Source: Parvicella sp964387945 (GTDB lineage Bacteria; Bacteroidota; Bacteroidia; Flavobacteriales_D; Parvicellaceae). Taken from it: a stretch of 64,000 nucleotides of DNA. The notes beneath the pieces are model-generated. The model saw nothing but the letters and a program-made list of their open reading frames with translations, did no database searches and had not been told where the DNA came from. The translations under genes were made by a program, and so were the position numbers. Position 1 is the first letter of the stretch. Every line of letters begins with the position of its first letter. The DNA is taken from contig CAYLYX010000013.1 in the NCBI GenBank assembly GCA_964387945.1, forward strand, positions 1-64,000, read 5' to 3'. Positions 48,785-56,783 of this stretch are shown here, one piece after another.

Positions 48785-48829
48785 AACAAGTTAGAAAAAC
48801 TTAAACTATTTTTCTCAAATTTGTGAAAG

Positions 48830-49393
48830 ATGAATGCACACGAAAATATAGTAACTCCTATACTTATTGGTTTTGATCTGTCAAGTGAACCGCTAGAGAG
48901 AGTGCTTCAATTGAACCAAGAACTGGATAAGACAAAAGTTAATTTTGGGCAGTCTATTCCGCATGTTACGCTTTGGATGGGATTTGTAAAGTCAAAACAC
49001 TTAGCTCCCTTAAGCCTTGGTTTGACGAAAATATTTCATGACATCACATTACAAACGATGTTAGGAGAGTTGACAAAATTCGAGAATGACTTAGGAAGCG
49101 TATGGAGTTGGGAAGTGAAAAAGAATCGTGAGTTGGATTTACTTCAAAATCGAATTCATCATTTCTTCGAACCTTTTAGAGAGAAATGTGCGGTTTATGA
49201 AGGGTTAAACGAATCAAGCACAGCTTATGTCAATGACTTTGCTCAAAAATCCCTAGAGCATTATGACCCACATATCACCATTGGATTTGGAGATCTTAAA
49301 CCTATGGAGCTAAGTAGTTTACCAATAACCTTGAGCGATCCAAAAATGTTTTTTATCGGAAATTATTGCACTTGCCGAGAAGAAATACAATGA
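48830..49393 (+). CDS. 2H phosphoesterase-superfamily protein (2'-5' RNA ligase-like)
   Basis: This 187-residue cytoplasmic protein has the two H-x-T-h motifs of the 2H superfamily, HVTLW (His45) and HITIG (His148), each preceded by the expected strand (QSIPHVTLWMGFV; EHYDPHITIGFGD). Family members open or join 2',3'-cyclic or 2'-5' phosphodiester bonds in RNA. The middle helical part (LGLTKIFHDITLQTMLGEL) lacks further recognisable features. The substrate is unknown. It is monocistronic by position, with the flippase gene 52 bases downstream under its own -7 box. Confidence 0.75.
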   Translation: MNAHENIVTPILIGFDLSSEPLERVLQLNQELDKTKVNFGQSIPHVTLWMGFVKSKHLAPLSLGLTKIFHDITLQTMLGELTKFENDLGSVWSWEVKKNRELDLLQNRIHHFFEPFREKCAVYEGLNESSTAYVNDFAQKSLEHYDPHITIGFGDLKPMELSSLPITLSDPKMFFIGNYCTCREEIQ

Positions 49394-49432
49394 AGCCAAT
49401 CAATTCGCGTTAAGTAACTTTTGAAATTCTAC

Positions 49433-49440
49433 TACTTTTG
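49433..49440 (+). promoter_or_regulatory. -7 box of the flippase gene
   Basis: TACTTTTG with five bases to the ATG (49446); no -33 TTG at the usual distance. The mRNA may be leaderless. Confidence 0.6.
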
Positions 49441-49445
49441 CTGCC

Positions 49446-50918
49446 ATGCAAAGAAAATTCCTTTCCAATCTAATTTTGGTTTTGCTCTTGAATGTGCTGG
49501 TTAAACCCTTTTACATTTTGGGCGTGGATGCGGAGTTTTTGAAGCGGCTAGAGGCTACAAATCCAGGAGAGTATGGAGAATACTTTTCGATCGTTGGGTT
49601 GACGTTTATCTTCAATATTTTTCTGGATCTTGGACTATCTAATTTCAACACCCGTGAAGTGGCAAAAACAGAAGGACACGGTTCTAACTATTTTTCATCC
49701 ATCCTCTCGGTAAAGTTTGTACTCATTTTCGTTTACCTGTCATTGCTTTTTGCAAGTGGCTTTCTCTTAGGGTACTCAGAACATCAGTTTTATTTATTGA
49801 GTTTCCTCGGGTTCAATCAAATTTTGGTTGCTTTCATTTTGTTCTTTCGTTCCAATCTCACGGGAATGCTGAAATTTAAAGAAGATAGCATTGTAGGTGT
49901 GCTAGATCGAGTATTATTGGTAGTGATGTGTTCTTTGGTTTTGTGGGGTGGAGTAACCCAAAAGCCCTTGTCCATAGAGTTGTTTGTTTGGATGCAAACG
50001 TTAAGCTATGCAGTTACACTTTTAGTAGTCGTCATCCTCGTTTTGAGGAGTGGAAATATTCCAAAGATCAGAGTTTTTCGAGAAGCCATTGGTCCGTTAC
50101 TTCGAAAGTCGATGCCGTATGCGATGCTCGTGCTGCTCATGACGATCTATTACCGAACGGATAGTGTGATGCTGGAACAAATGCTTGACAATGGTAAGCG
50201 CGAAGCTGCACTCTACGCACAGGGGTTTCGTTTTCTAGAAGCATTTTCGATGGTGGGTTATCTTTTTGCAGGTTTATTACTGCCCATCTTTTCAAAACTC
50301 ATTGCCCAAAAAGAAGATGTTTCCAAAATGGTATCACTTTCCTTTAAGCTGATTTTCTCCATGTCAGCAGTACTCGCTTTGGGTGTATTTGTTTATGCCG
50401 AAGATATTGTGAGAACAAGGTACCTCATGCACGGAGAAGAACTCATTCGCTCCTCGTTATCCTTAAAAATGCTGATGATTTGCTTTCTAGGAATGATTTC
50501 GACTTATATTTTCGGGACACTACTAACGGCCAATGGAAGTCTGAAACAGTTGAACACAGTGGCATTCTTTGGAGTACTTCTCAACCTTGTGCTCAATTAC
50601 CTCTGGATCAAAGAAGAGGGAGCAGAAGGAGCTGCTAAAGCGAGTATGATTACACAATTACTGACAGCTCTCCTTCAAATGATTTTAGCGATTGTTATGC
50701 TAAAAGTAAAAGTAGCCCGAGCCGATCTGCTTAGAGTTTTCTTGTTTTCACTTTCTTTATTTGCTGTGGGTTATTGGTTGCAGCTAGACGATTGGAGCTT
50801 AGGTCTCATCCTGACACTTGCAACGGGGGCAATTCTTGCAGTTCTTACAGGAATGTTCAGCCCAAGAGAAGCCGTTAAAATTTTAAAATCAAAGGACGAA
50901 GAGCCTACTATTTCTTAA
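49446..50918 (+). CDS. Polysaccharide flippase (MOP superfamily, Wzx-like)
   Basis: This 490-residue inner-membrane protein has about 14 helices and the general pattern of lipopolysaccharide/teichoic acid translocases: FKEDSIVGVLDRVLL-type segments, YAMLVLLMTIYYRTDSVMLE, RFLEAFSMVGYLFAGLLLPIFSKL and YIFGTLLTANGSLKQLN. It would move lipid-linked oligosaccharides across the membrane. It is separate from the Wzz-polymerase pair at 17.5-19.9 kb. The C-terminus ends in a short charged tail. Its last 11 bases overlap the convergent Cys-rich gene. Confidence 0.88.
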   Translation: MQRKFLSNLILVLLLNVLVKPFYILGVDAEFLKRLEATNPGEYGEYFSIVGLTFIFNIFLDLGLSNFNTREVAKTEGHGSNYFSSILSVKFVLIFVYLSLLFASGFLLGYSEHQFYLLSFLGFNQILVAFILFFRSNLTGMLKFKEDSIVGVLDRVLLVVMCSLVLWGGVTQKPLSIELFVWMQTLSYAVTLLVVVILVLRSGNIPKIRVFREAIGPLLRKSMPYAMLVLLMTIYYRTDSVMLEQMLDNGKREAALYAQGFRFLEAFSMVGYLFAGLLLPIFSKLIAQKEDVSKMVSLSFKLIFSMSAVLALGVFVYAEDIVRTRYLMHGEELIRSSLSLKMLMICFLGMISTYIFGTLLTANGSLKQLNTVAFFGVLLNLVLNYLWIKEEGAEGAAKASMITQLLTALLQMILAIVMLKVKVARADLLRVFLFSLSLFAVGYWLQLDDWSLGLILTLATGAILAVLTGMFSPREAVKILKSKDEEPTIS

Positions 50919-51099
50919 AAGCACCCGTCTTTTTGTCGTAGCCGTAGGGACAGTGTTTGCAACCACTTTTGCAGCAATGACCTCGCTTAAGGTGGTACTT
51001 TTCAGTAAAAACAATATAACCTTCTTCCGAGTAGTAAAAATCCTCAGGATCCATTTTTGGTTTATTGCTAAACCCGCTCATGTCGTTCTCCCAACTCAT
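50908..51099 (-). CDS. Small Cys-rich protein (DUF5522-like)
   Basis: This 63-residue protein contains the compact Cys motif HCCKSGCKHCPYGY (four Cys within ten residues) preceded by EEGYIVFTEKYHLKRG, which matches the DUF5522 family as I recall it. Metal or cluster binding is likely but unknown. Its ATG overlaps the stop of the GT39-like gene by four bases, so it is translated from that mRNA. It overlaps the flippase gene by 11 bases at the 3' end. Confidence 0.8.
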   Translation of the reverse strand: MSWENDMSGFSNKPKMDPEDFYYSEEGYIVFTEKYHLKRGHCCKSGCKHCPYGYDKKTGAFKK

Positions 51100-52685
51100 T
51101 TTTTTAGATGTATGTAATAAGTCGCTTGATCTTTTCGATCAATGATCTTTGAAGTTATTATTTCTGATTTGAAGTTGGGGTAGTTCAATTTAAAAATAGA
51201 GTCTTGCTCCTTGTTGAGTATAAAGGCACCTGCTGGAATAGAGTCATAAATTTCACGAACTTTTACGGATGCAAACTCAACAATAATAGGGTTGTCATTT
51301 TTGGATAGGTAGAAAGGCAAACTAGGTTGTGCTCCAGGAGCATGAGCAATAATAATTGGTGCTCCATCTTTGATGTTATCCAACACGTATTCACTTACTT
51401 TTTCTGAACTGTTAATGTGCTGCGAAAAAAGTGGTGCCACAGCCCAAAGCGCAATTAGCAGGAGAATGCTACTGTAACTCTGAATGCGAAAAAAACGTTT
51501 AGACTTATAGTTCAACAGTTGAATGGTAATTGCTAACAAGTAGAATCCGCCTACTACAATAAGCGCGATCGTGAGGGCGTCATTAATCTCCACAAAGTAA
51601 GAGACGGCAATTAGAGCAACTCCAAGCGTTATGTTAAGCAAGTAGTGCAGTCCAGCTAGGAAAACGTGAGGCCGTGCATTCTTTTCTTTGTAATCGTTAA
51701 TTCGGCTTCCAATTAGAATGGCTAATCCCACATGCGCGGGGATAACATAGGCTGGTAATTTACTAGGAGAAAACTCATAGATCAGCCATCCGGCAATCAT
51801 CCAGGCCCCAAAAACAAAGAGTTTATTTTTATCCTTTCGAAAAGAAGTAAAACCATCCACAAAACCTTGAAAGAAATACATGGCAGACAACAAGAAGAAA
51901 CCAAACATGAGTCCGAGATGCATTCCCGGAGGACCGGACTGCCCGTAGACTGCTCCAGAAACTCTACGTTTTACATACCAATCGTACATCCAGCTAAGGA
52001 ATTCACCCCCATCTTGCTGCACCGTCAAATAGCCCCAGCCTACAACCGGGAGGAAAGCAACTGGTAAGAAAAACCAAGGGTGAAGTTTCAGTAAATTGAA
52101 TCGATTGGGATGGAACAAGAACAGCAGTCCGGCAAAACCTCCCACAAAGATGATTATGGGCGGTCCTTTCGTTAGTAGCCCCATTGCAATTCCTAAATAG
52201 AAGAAAAAGCTCCATTTTAGCTTTGGCTCAAATAACGTTTGGATTAGCGCAAATCCTGAGAGCGTGGAGTAGAACAACAATGTAGCGTCCGTAACAGATA
52301 CCTTAGCAAGCGAAGTGACCAAGATGGAGGTTCCGAGTACTAGCGTAGCTTTAAACGCAACATCAATTCCTAGCCATTTTTTGGTCTGATACAAAACGAG
52401 CAATAACGTGCCCAGAATTGCCAAAAAAGACGGAAATCTGACAGCAAATTCATTGTAGCCGAAAACGAGCATCGATAACGAAATGTCCCAAAAGTGCAAG
52501 GGAGTTTTACGATGGTCATGAGAAAAGTGATAGTCAGGAATGAGAAAATCCCCCTCTTCCAACATGGTTTTCCCAAACCCAGCATAGGCGGCTTCATCTT
52601 GATCCCATAAAGGCATTGCCCAATTATTTATGATCAGGATGACCACCAACAAGACCAATGCAATTATTTGATTTCTATTGAGCAA
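51096..52685 (-). CDS. Glycosyltransferase family 39 / ArnT-like protein
   Basis: This 529-residue polytopic GT-C enzyme has about 11-12 helices. The hallmark acidic motif is WDQDEAAYAGFGKTML near residue 27, followed by TPLHFW (about 62), both in the first periplasmic loop as in ArnT/PMT proteins. A C-terminal periplasmic domain (about 440-529) follows. Such enzymes move sugars from polyprenyl-phosphate donors onto lipid A, protein or other acceptors. It starts with TTG at 52685; the -7 box TAACTTTG (52710-52703) lies 17 bases upstream. It is coupled to the Cys-rich gene. Confidence 0.85.
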   Translation of the reverse strand: MLNRNQIIALVLLVVILIINNWAMPLWDQDEAAYAGFGKTMLEEGDFLIPDYHFSHDHRKTPLHFWDISLSMLVFGYNEFAVRFPSFLAILGTLLLVLYQTKKWLGIDVAFKATLVLGTSILVTSLAKVSVTDATLLFYSTLSGFALIQTLFEPKLKWSFFFYLGIAMGLLTKGPPIIIFVGGFAGLLFLFHPNRFNLLKLHPWFFLPVAFLPVVGWGYLTVQQDGGEFLSWMYDWYVKRRVSGAVYGQSGPPGMHLGLMFGFFLLSAMYFFQGFVDGFTSFRKDKNKLFVFGAWMIAGWLIYEFSPSKLPAYVIPAHVGLAILIGSRINDYKEKNARPHVFLAGLHYLLNITLGVALIAVSYFVEINDALTIALIVVGGFYLLAITIQLLNYKSKRFFRIQSYSSILLLIALWAVAPLFSQHINSSEKVSEYVLDNIKDGAPIIIAHAPGAQPSLPFYLSKNDNPIIVEFASVKVREIYDSIPAGAFILNKEQDSIFKLNYPNFKSEIITSKIIDRKDQATYYIHLKK

Positions 52686-52702
52686 AATGAAACGATTGCC
52701 AA

Positions 52703-52710
52703 CAAAGTTA
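52703..52710 (-). promoter_or_regulatory. -7 box of the GT39-like gene
   Basis: The minus strand reads TAACTTTG. The 103-base divergent gap also carries the trpS -7 box on the plus strand. Confidence 0.45.
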
Positions 52711-52761
52711 GATGATATAAATAAATACGAAGTCTAACAACAAAAAATCGATGCGAAAATT

Positions 52762-52769
52762 TAACTTTG
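52762..52769 (+). promoter_or_regulatory. -7 box of trpS
   Basis: TAACTTTG matches TAnnTTTG and lies 19 bases before the trpS ATG. No TTG is seen at -33. Confidence 0.5.
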
Positions 52770-52788
52770 TGCCTCAATTCGAGGAAAA

Positions 52789-53763
52789 ATGGCAAGAGTT
52801 TTAACAGGAATACAAAGTACAGGAACTCCACATCTTGGGAATATTTTGGGGGCAATCATGCCTGCCATCGAAATGAGTAATGACGGGAACAATGAATCCT
52901 TTCTTTTTATTGCAGATATGCATTCACTCACTCAGATCAAAGATGGTAACCAACTCAGAGAAAACACCTACAGTGTGGCGGCAACCTGGTTGGCTTTTGG
53001 GCTGGATGCCGAAAAAACGGTTTTTTACAGACAGAGTGATGTGCCAGAGGTGACAGAGTTGACGTGGTACCTCAGTTGCTTTTTTCCCTATCAGCGACTT
53101 ACCTTGGCGCATTCTTTTAAAGATAAAGCCGATCGTTTGTCGGATGTGAATTCAGGTCTTTTTACCTATCCAATGCTCATGGCAGCAGATATTTTGTTGT
53201 ATGATGCAAACTACGTTCCAGTGGGAAAAGATCAACTCCAACATCTGGAAATGACAAGAGATGTGGCCTCAAGAATTAATCATCATTATGAGGAAGAGTT
53301 ATTGGTAGTTCCTGAAGCAAAAGTCCAAGAAGAAACTCAACTGGTTCCCGGAACTGATGGTGAAAAGATGAGTAAATCGAGAGATAATTACATCGATATT
53401 TTCATGGCAGACAAACCGCTGAAAAAGGCAATCAATAAGAAGATCATTACGGATGCAACACCACTAGAAGATCCAAAAGATCCAGGTTCTTCATCCATCA
53501 TGGCTTTATACAAGTTGGTTGCCTCCAAAGATCAGGTAAACCAGTTGGATCAAAAACTCAGAGCTGGAGGTTATGGTTGGGGACATGCCAAAGGAGATCT
53601 TCATCAGGAATTAATCGATAAGTTTGGTGCTGCCAGAGAAAAGTACAATCATTACATGGCAAATAAGCACGAGTTGGATGAGGTGTTGGCAGTAGGTGCA
53701 GAAAAAGCAAGAGCGGTAGCCAAACAGACACTCGAACGAGTAAGAAATAAGATGGGATATTAA
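52789..53763 (+). CDS. trpS: Tryptophanyl-tRNA synthetase
   Basis: This 324-residue class I synthetase charges tRNA(Trp). The HIGH-like motif is GTPHLGN (about 12-18), and the KMSKS loop is EKMSKSRDN (near 193). The Trp-binding segments HSLTQ and GKDQLQHLEMTRDVA are intact. Length is standard. It is followed 86 bases later by lysS; the gap holds ACTAA-type repeat words, so a shared transcript is possible but not certain. Confidence 0.97.
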   Translation: MARVLTGIQSTGTPHLGNILGAIMPAIEMSNDGNNESFLFIADMHSLTQIKDGNQLRENTYSVAATWLAFGLDAEKTVFYRQSDVPEVTELTWYLSCFFPYQRLTLAHSFKDKADRLSDVNSGLFTYPMLMAADILLYDANYVPVGKDQLQHLEMTRDVASRINHHYEEELLVVPEAKVQEETQLVPGTDGEKMSKSRDNYIDIFMADKPLKKAINKKIITDATPLEDPKDPGSSSIMALYKLVASKDQVNQLDQKLRAGGYGWGHAKGDLHQELIDKFGAAREKYNHYMANKHELDEVLAVGAEKARAVAKQTLERVRNKMGY

Positions 53764-53849
53764 TTTATTTAAAGTTTAAGTTGGCGATTAGCAATGTTTT
53801 TTTGGAGGACTCACTACTAGTTAATCACTAAAAAGCTAAAAACAAGACA
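53764..53849. repeat. Degenerate repeat between trpS and lysS
   Basis: The gap holds gattagcaatg and then TAATCACTA (53822-53830), the same 9-mer as at 5606-5614, just before a start codon. No promoter box is seen. Confidence 0.4.
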
Positions 53850-55568
53850 ATGAGCATTCAATTATCAGAACAAGAAGTTAATAGACGAGAGTCGTTAAAA
53901 AAATTAAGAGAACTTGGAATCAATCCATACCCTGCGGATTTATACCCTGTAGATAGCCTTTCCAAAGAGCTAAAAGAGAACTATGAAGACGGCAAAGAAG
54001 TTTGTCTGGCAGGAAGAATGATGAGTGTTCGTATTATGGGGAAAGCTTCATTTGCGGAGTTGCAGGATAGCGCAGGAAGGATTCAAGTGTACATTGCTAG
54101 AGATGAAATTTGTCCGGATGAGGACAAGACATTATATAATGATGTGTTTAAGAAACTCTTGGATTTGGGAGATTTTATTGGTGTAAAAGGAAAAATGTTC
54201 AAGACTCAAGTTGGTGAGATTTCGGTACATGTTACGGAACTGACCTTGTTGAGTAAGTCATTAAAACCTCTTCCATTACCAAAAACAGATGCTGAAGGAA
54301 AGGTACATGATGCATTTACTGATCCAGAGTTGAGATATCGTCAAAGATACGTTGATTTGGTGGTTAACCCGAAAGTGAAGGATGTTTTTGTAAAAAGAAC
54401 AAAGCTCTTCAATGCGATGAGACAGTTCTTTAACGATGCTGGATACATGGAGGTGGAGACCCCCGTTTTACAGACTATCCCCGGAGGGGCCGCAGCAAGA
54501 CCATTCATGACACATCACAACGCGTTAGACATTCCGCTCTACATGCGTATTGCCAATGAGCTCTATCTAAAAAGATTGATTGTTGGCGGATTTGATGGTG
54601 TTTATGAATTCTCCAAAAACTTTAGAAATGAGGGGATGGACAGAACCCATAATCCAGAGTTTACTGCGATGGAGATCTATGTGTCTTACAAAGATTATAA
54701 CTGGATGATGGCGTTTACTGAAAAACTACTTGAGCATTGTGCAATAGCGGTAAACGGAACGACCAAAGCCACATTCAACGGACAGAACATTGATTTTAAA
54801 GCTCCCTACAAACGAGTGACAATGAGAGATTCAATTCTAGAATTTACTGGATTTGATATCAATGATAAATCGGAAGAAGAGTTGCGAGAGGCTTGTAAGA
54901 ATTTGGGTGTTGAGATTGACGATACAATGGGTAAAGGAAAGTTGATCGATGAGATTTTTGGAGAAAAGTGTGAAGGAAATTACATTCAACCTACGTTTAT
55001 TACTGATTACCCAAAGGAAATGTCTCCGTTGTGTAAGGCACATCGCGAAGATCCTAATTTGACAGAGCGTTTCGAGTTGATGGTTTGCGGAAAGGAAATT
55101 GCCAATGCCTATTCAGAGTTGAACGATCCGATCGATCAGAGAGAGCGTTTTGAGGATCAGGTAAAATTAGCCGAAAAAGGGGATGATGAGGCAACGGGTC
55201 TAATTGATCAGGACTTCCTTAGAGCACTGGAGTACGGAATGCCACCAACATCTGGTTTGGGAATCGGAATGGACCGTTTAATCATGTTTCTGACGGATAA
55301 TCCAGCAATTCAGGAGGTATTGTTCTTCCCGCAAATGAGACCAGAAAAATGGAATGTGGTGCAAGAAGGACCCGCAATTGACCTCTCTGAAAATGAAAAA
55401 TTGATCTACGATCTTTTGGTGGCAGAAGGTACAATGGACCTCAACGAACTGAAAGAAAAAGCAGGCTTGAGCAATAAGCAATGGGATAAAGGAATCAAAG
55501 GATTAACGAAACAAAACATTGCAAAGGTAACGAAGACAGAGGATGCTTTGACGGTTGATTTAGTCTAA
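53850..55568 (+). CDS. lysS: Lysyl-tRNA synthetase (class II) with C-terminal extension
   Basis: This 572-residue class II synthetase charges tRNA(Lys). The N-terminal OB fold (about 50-150) is followed by the catalytic core with motif 1 (RYRQRYVDL), motif 2 (FRNEGMDRTHNPEFTAMEIY) and motif 3 (GLGIGMDRLIMFL). After the core a C-terminal extension of about 55 residues (from about 518: EKLIYDLLVAEGTMDLNELK, ending KVTKTEDALTVDLV) looks like a small winged helix; E. coli LysS (505 residues) lacks it. A strong bidirectional terminator follows. Confidence 0.97.
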   Translation: MSIQLSEQEVNRRESLKKLRELGINPYPADLYPVDSLSKELKENYEDGKEVCLAGRMMSVRIMGKASFAELQDSAGRIQVYIARDEICPDEDKTLYNDVFKKLLDLGDFIGVKGKMFKTQVGEISVHVTELTLLSKSLKPLPLPKTDAEGKVHDAFTDPELRYRQRYVDLVVNPKVKDVFVKRTKLFNAMRQFFNDAGYMEVETPVLQTIPGGAAARPFMTHHNALDIPLYMRIANELYLKRLIVGGFDGVYEFSKNFRNEGMDRTHNPEFTAMEIYVSYKDYNWMMAFTEKLLEHCAIAVNGTTKATFNGQNIDFKAPYKRVTMRDSILEFTGFDINDKSEEELREACKNLGVEIDDTMGKGKLIDEIFGEKCEGNYIQPTFITDYPKEMSPLCKAHREDPNLTERFELMVCGKEIANAYSELNDPIDQRERFEDQVKLAEKGDDEATGLIDQDFLRALEYGMPPTSGLGIGMDRLIMFLTDNPAIQEVLFFPQMRPEKWNVVQEGPAIDLSENEKLIYDLLVAEGTMDLNELKEKAGLSNKQWDKGIKGLTKQNIAKVTKTEDALTVDLV

Positions 55569-55586
55569 GTAGAAAACAATATGAAC

Positions 55587-55621
55587 AAAAAAAGTCCAGA
55601 CAATAACGTCTGGACTTTTTT
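55587..55621. terminator. Bidirectional terminator between lysS and the DUF4349 gene
   Basis: AAAGTCCAGAC (55591-55601) and GTCTGGACTTT (55608-55618) form a perfect 11-bp stem with a six-base loop. A-runs on the left (55587-55593) and T-runs on the right (55616-55621) serve both convergent genes. Confidence 0.9.
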
Positions 55622-55626
55622 ATTTG

Positions 55627-56619
55627 CTAATCTTTCTTTCGCTGTAATTTACGTTTTCTTAAAAAGATAATACCAACAATAAGTATCGGAATGATCAAAA
55701 ACCATAGGTTGGTTATCGCCACAATGAAGCTAAGAATGATGTTCCATCCGTTGGCGAAACTGTCACCAAGTCGTGACGAAAAAGAAGGTTGAAACTCATC
55801 GATGTTCAGCTCGTTTTCCACCAGTTCTTTGTCCATTGATACATCCTGATAAAAGCTTAACTCCACCGTACTGTATTCAACATCGTAATCCAGTCTTAGG
55901 TTTCTTATAAAAGCTTCATCTTCCAGTTTTTGTTTGTGAAGCATGCTTTCATATGCACCAACAGCTTCACTTATTTTGTCCGTCTTATCCTCAATAGCTG
56001 CTTTGAGTTGTAGTTGGTACTTTGCCAGACGATTTTGCTCCAACTGATTTTCTAGTTCGTCAATGCTAATCTCATCAGCATCAATGATTCTTTGATCCAG
56101 AAATGTTACTTTCTGAGAAACCACCTTAAGTAAGGAATCCAGTTGATCCTTGGGAATTCTAATAATCATGTTGTTTTTTACTTGATAGGTTGTCACCTTT
56201 AATGAAGAATCATTAGAAATAGCGACTTTCTTTTCCCCTTCGACCTCACTATACAAATTTGTGTAGGTAACGATACCACCTAGTTTGGTAATGGCGTTTT
56301 CGAGGAAATAAGTGGTTTTACGCACGCTCTTGGTTTTAAACTTGATTTGAGCGGTTCGAATAAAACGCAATGTACTGTCGTTGATCGAAGTGGCTGCCAC
56401 AGAGGAAATGGCCTCTTGGTGATTCTCTGCAGTTGAAGTCTCTTTTTTTGAGTTTTCATAAGTTGCTTCAGGAGCTTCAGCTTCAGCAGTTTCTTCGTAG
56501 CTAGCAGCTGACTCTCCTGATGTGTTCAGATCTTCGGCATAGCTTTCTTGCTCGGCAGCTCCACACGAAGCAAATCCCATGGCAACGATAAACGATAAGG
56601 TTTTGATTGAGTTTTTCAT
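55627..56619 (-). CDS. DUF4349 domain-containing lipoprotein
   Basis: This 330-residue lipoprotein has a signal ending in FASCGAAE (Cys19), an acidic Ala/Glu-rich linker (about 20-75), and a DUF4349 domain (about 80-320): RTAQIKFKTKSVRKTTYF, then GGIVTYTNLYSE, a coiled coil (IDELENQLEQNRLAKYQLQLKAAI), and a C-terminal membrane helix (about 295-320: FIVAITNLWFLIIPILIVGIIFL) with a basic tail. Function unknown; envelope anchoring at both ends would be unusual. The -7 box TAGGTTTG (56656-56649) lies 29 bases upstream. It is divergent from the receptor-like gene across a palindromic region. Confidence 0.88.
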   Translation of the reverse strand: MKNSIKTLSFIVAMGFASCGAAEQESYAEDLNTSGESAASYEETAEAEAPEATYENSKKETSTAENHQEAISSVAATSINDSTLRFIRTAQIKFKTKSVRKTTYFLENAITKLGGIVTYTNLYSEVEGEKKVAISNDSSLKVTTYQVKNNMIIRIPKDQLDSLLKVVSQKVTFLDQRIIDADEISIDELENQLEQNRLAKYQLQLKAAIEDKTDKISEAVGAYESMLHKQKLEDEAFIRNLRLDYDVEYSTVELSFYQDVSMDKELVENELNIDEFQPSFSSRLGDSFANGWNIILSFIVAITNLWFLIIPILIVGIIFLRKRKLQRKKD

Positions 56620-56648
56620 AATATTTGTTTTTTTTGATGATTACGAAA

Positions 56649-56656
56649 CAAACCTA
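56649..56656 (-). promoter_or_regulatory. -7 box of the DUF4349 gene
   Basis: The minus strand reads TAGGTTTG, a full TAnnTTTG match. The nested inverted repeats at 56677-56730 begin 20 bases further upstream of this gene, over the region where its -33 element should be. Confidence 0.55.
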
Positions 56657-56676
56657 TGAAGAGTGCGTTGGGTATA

Positions 56677-56730
56677 GTTGTAAAATGTTGGTAAACAGAT
56701 TTGTAAAGTAATTTACAATCGTTTTACAAC
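56677..56730. promoter_or_regulatory. Nested inverted repeats of TTGTAAA/TTTACAA in a divergent promoter region
   Basis: Outer arms GTTGTAAAA (56677-56685) and TTTTACAAC (56722-56730) enclose inner arms TTGTAAA (56701-56707) and TTTACAA (56712-56718) around GTAA. Together four copies of the same heptamer face each other, with an additional near copy TTGGTAAA (56688-56695). The inner pair is an 18-base palindrome of the size bound by dimeric transcription factors. It lies between the -7 boxes of the divergent DUF4349 and receptor-like genes. Confidence 0.75.
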
Positions 56731-56768
56731 GTAAGTTTTGCTTCCTAAATGAGTGTTTTGGATTGTTG

Positions 56769-56776
56769 TATCTTTG
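56769..56776 (+). promoter_or_regulatory. -7 box of the receptor-like gene
   Basis: TATCTTTG fully matches TAnnTTTG. It lies inside the longest frame (start 56763), so the start is moved to the TTG at 56784, seven bases downstream of the box. Confidence 0.6.
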
Positions 56777-56783
56777 TTATCAC

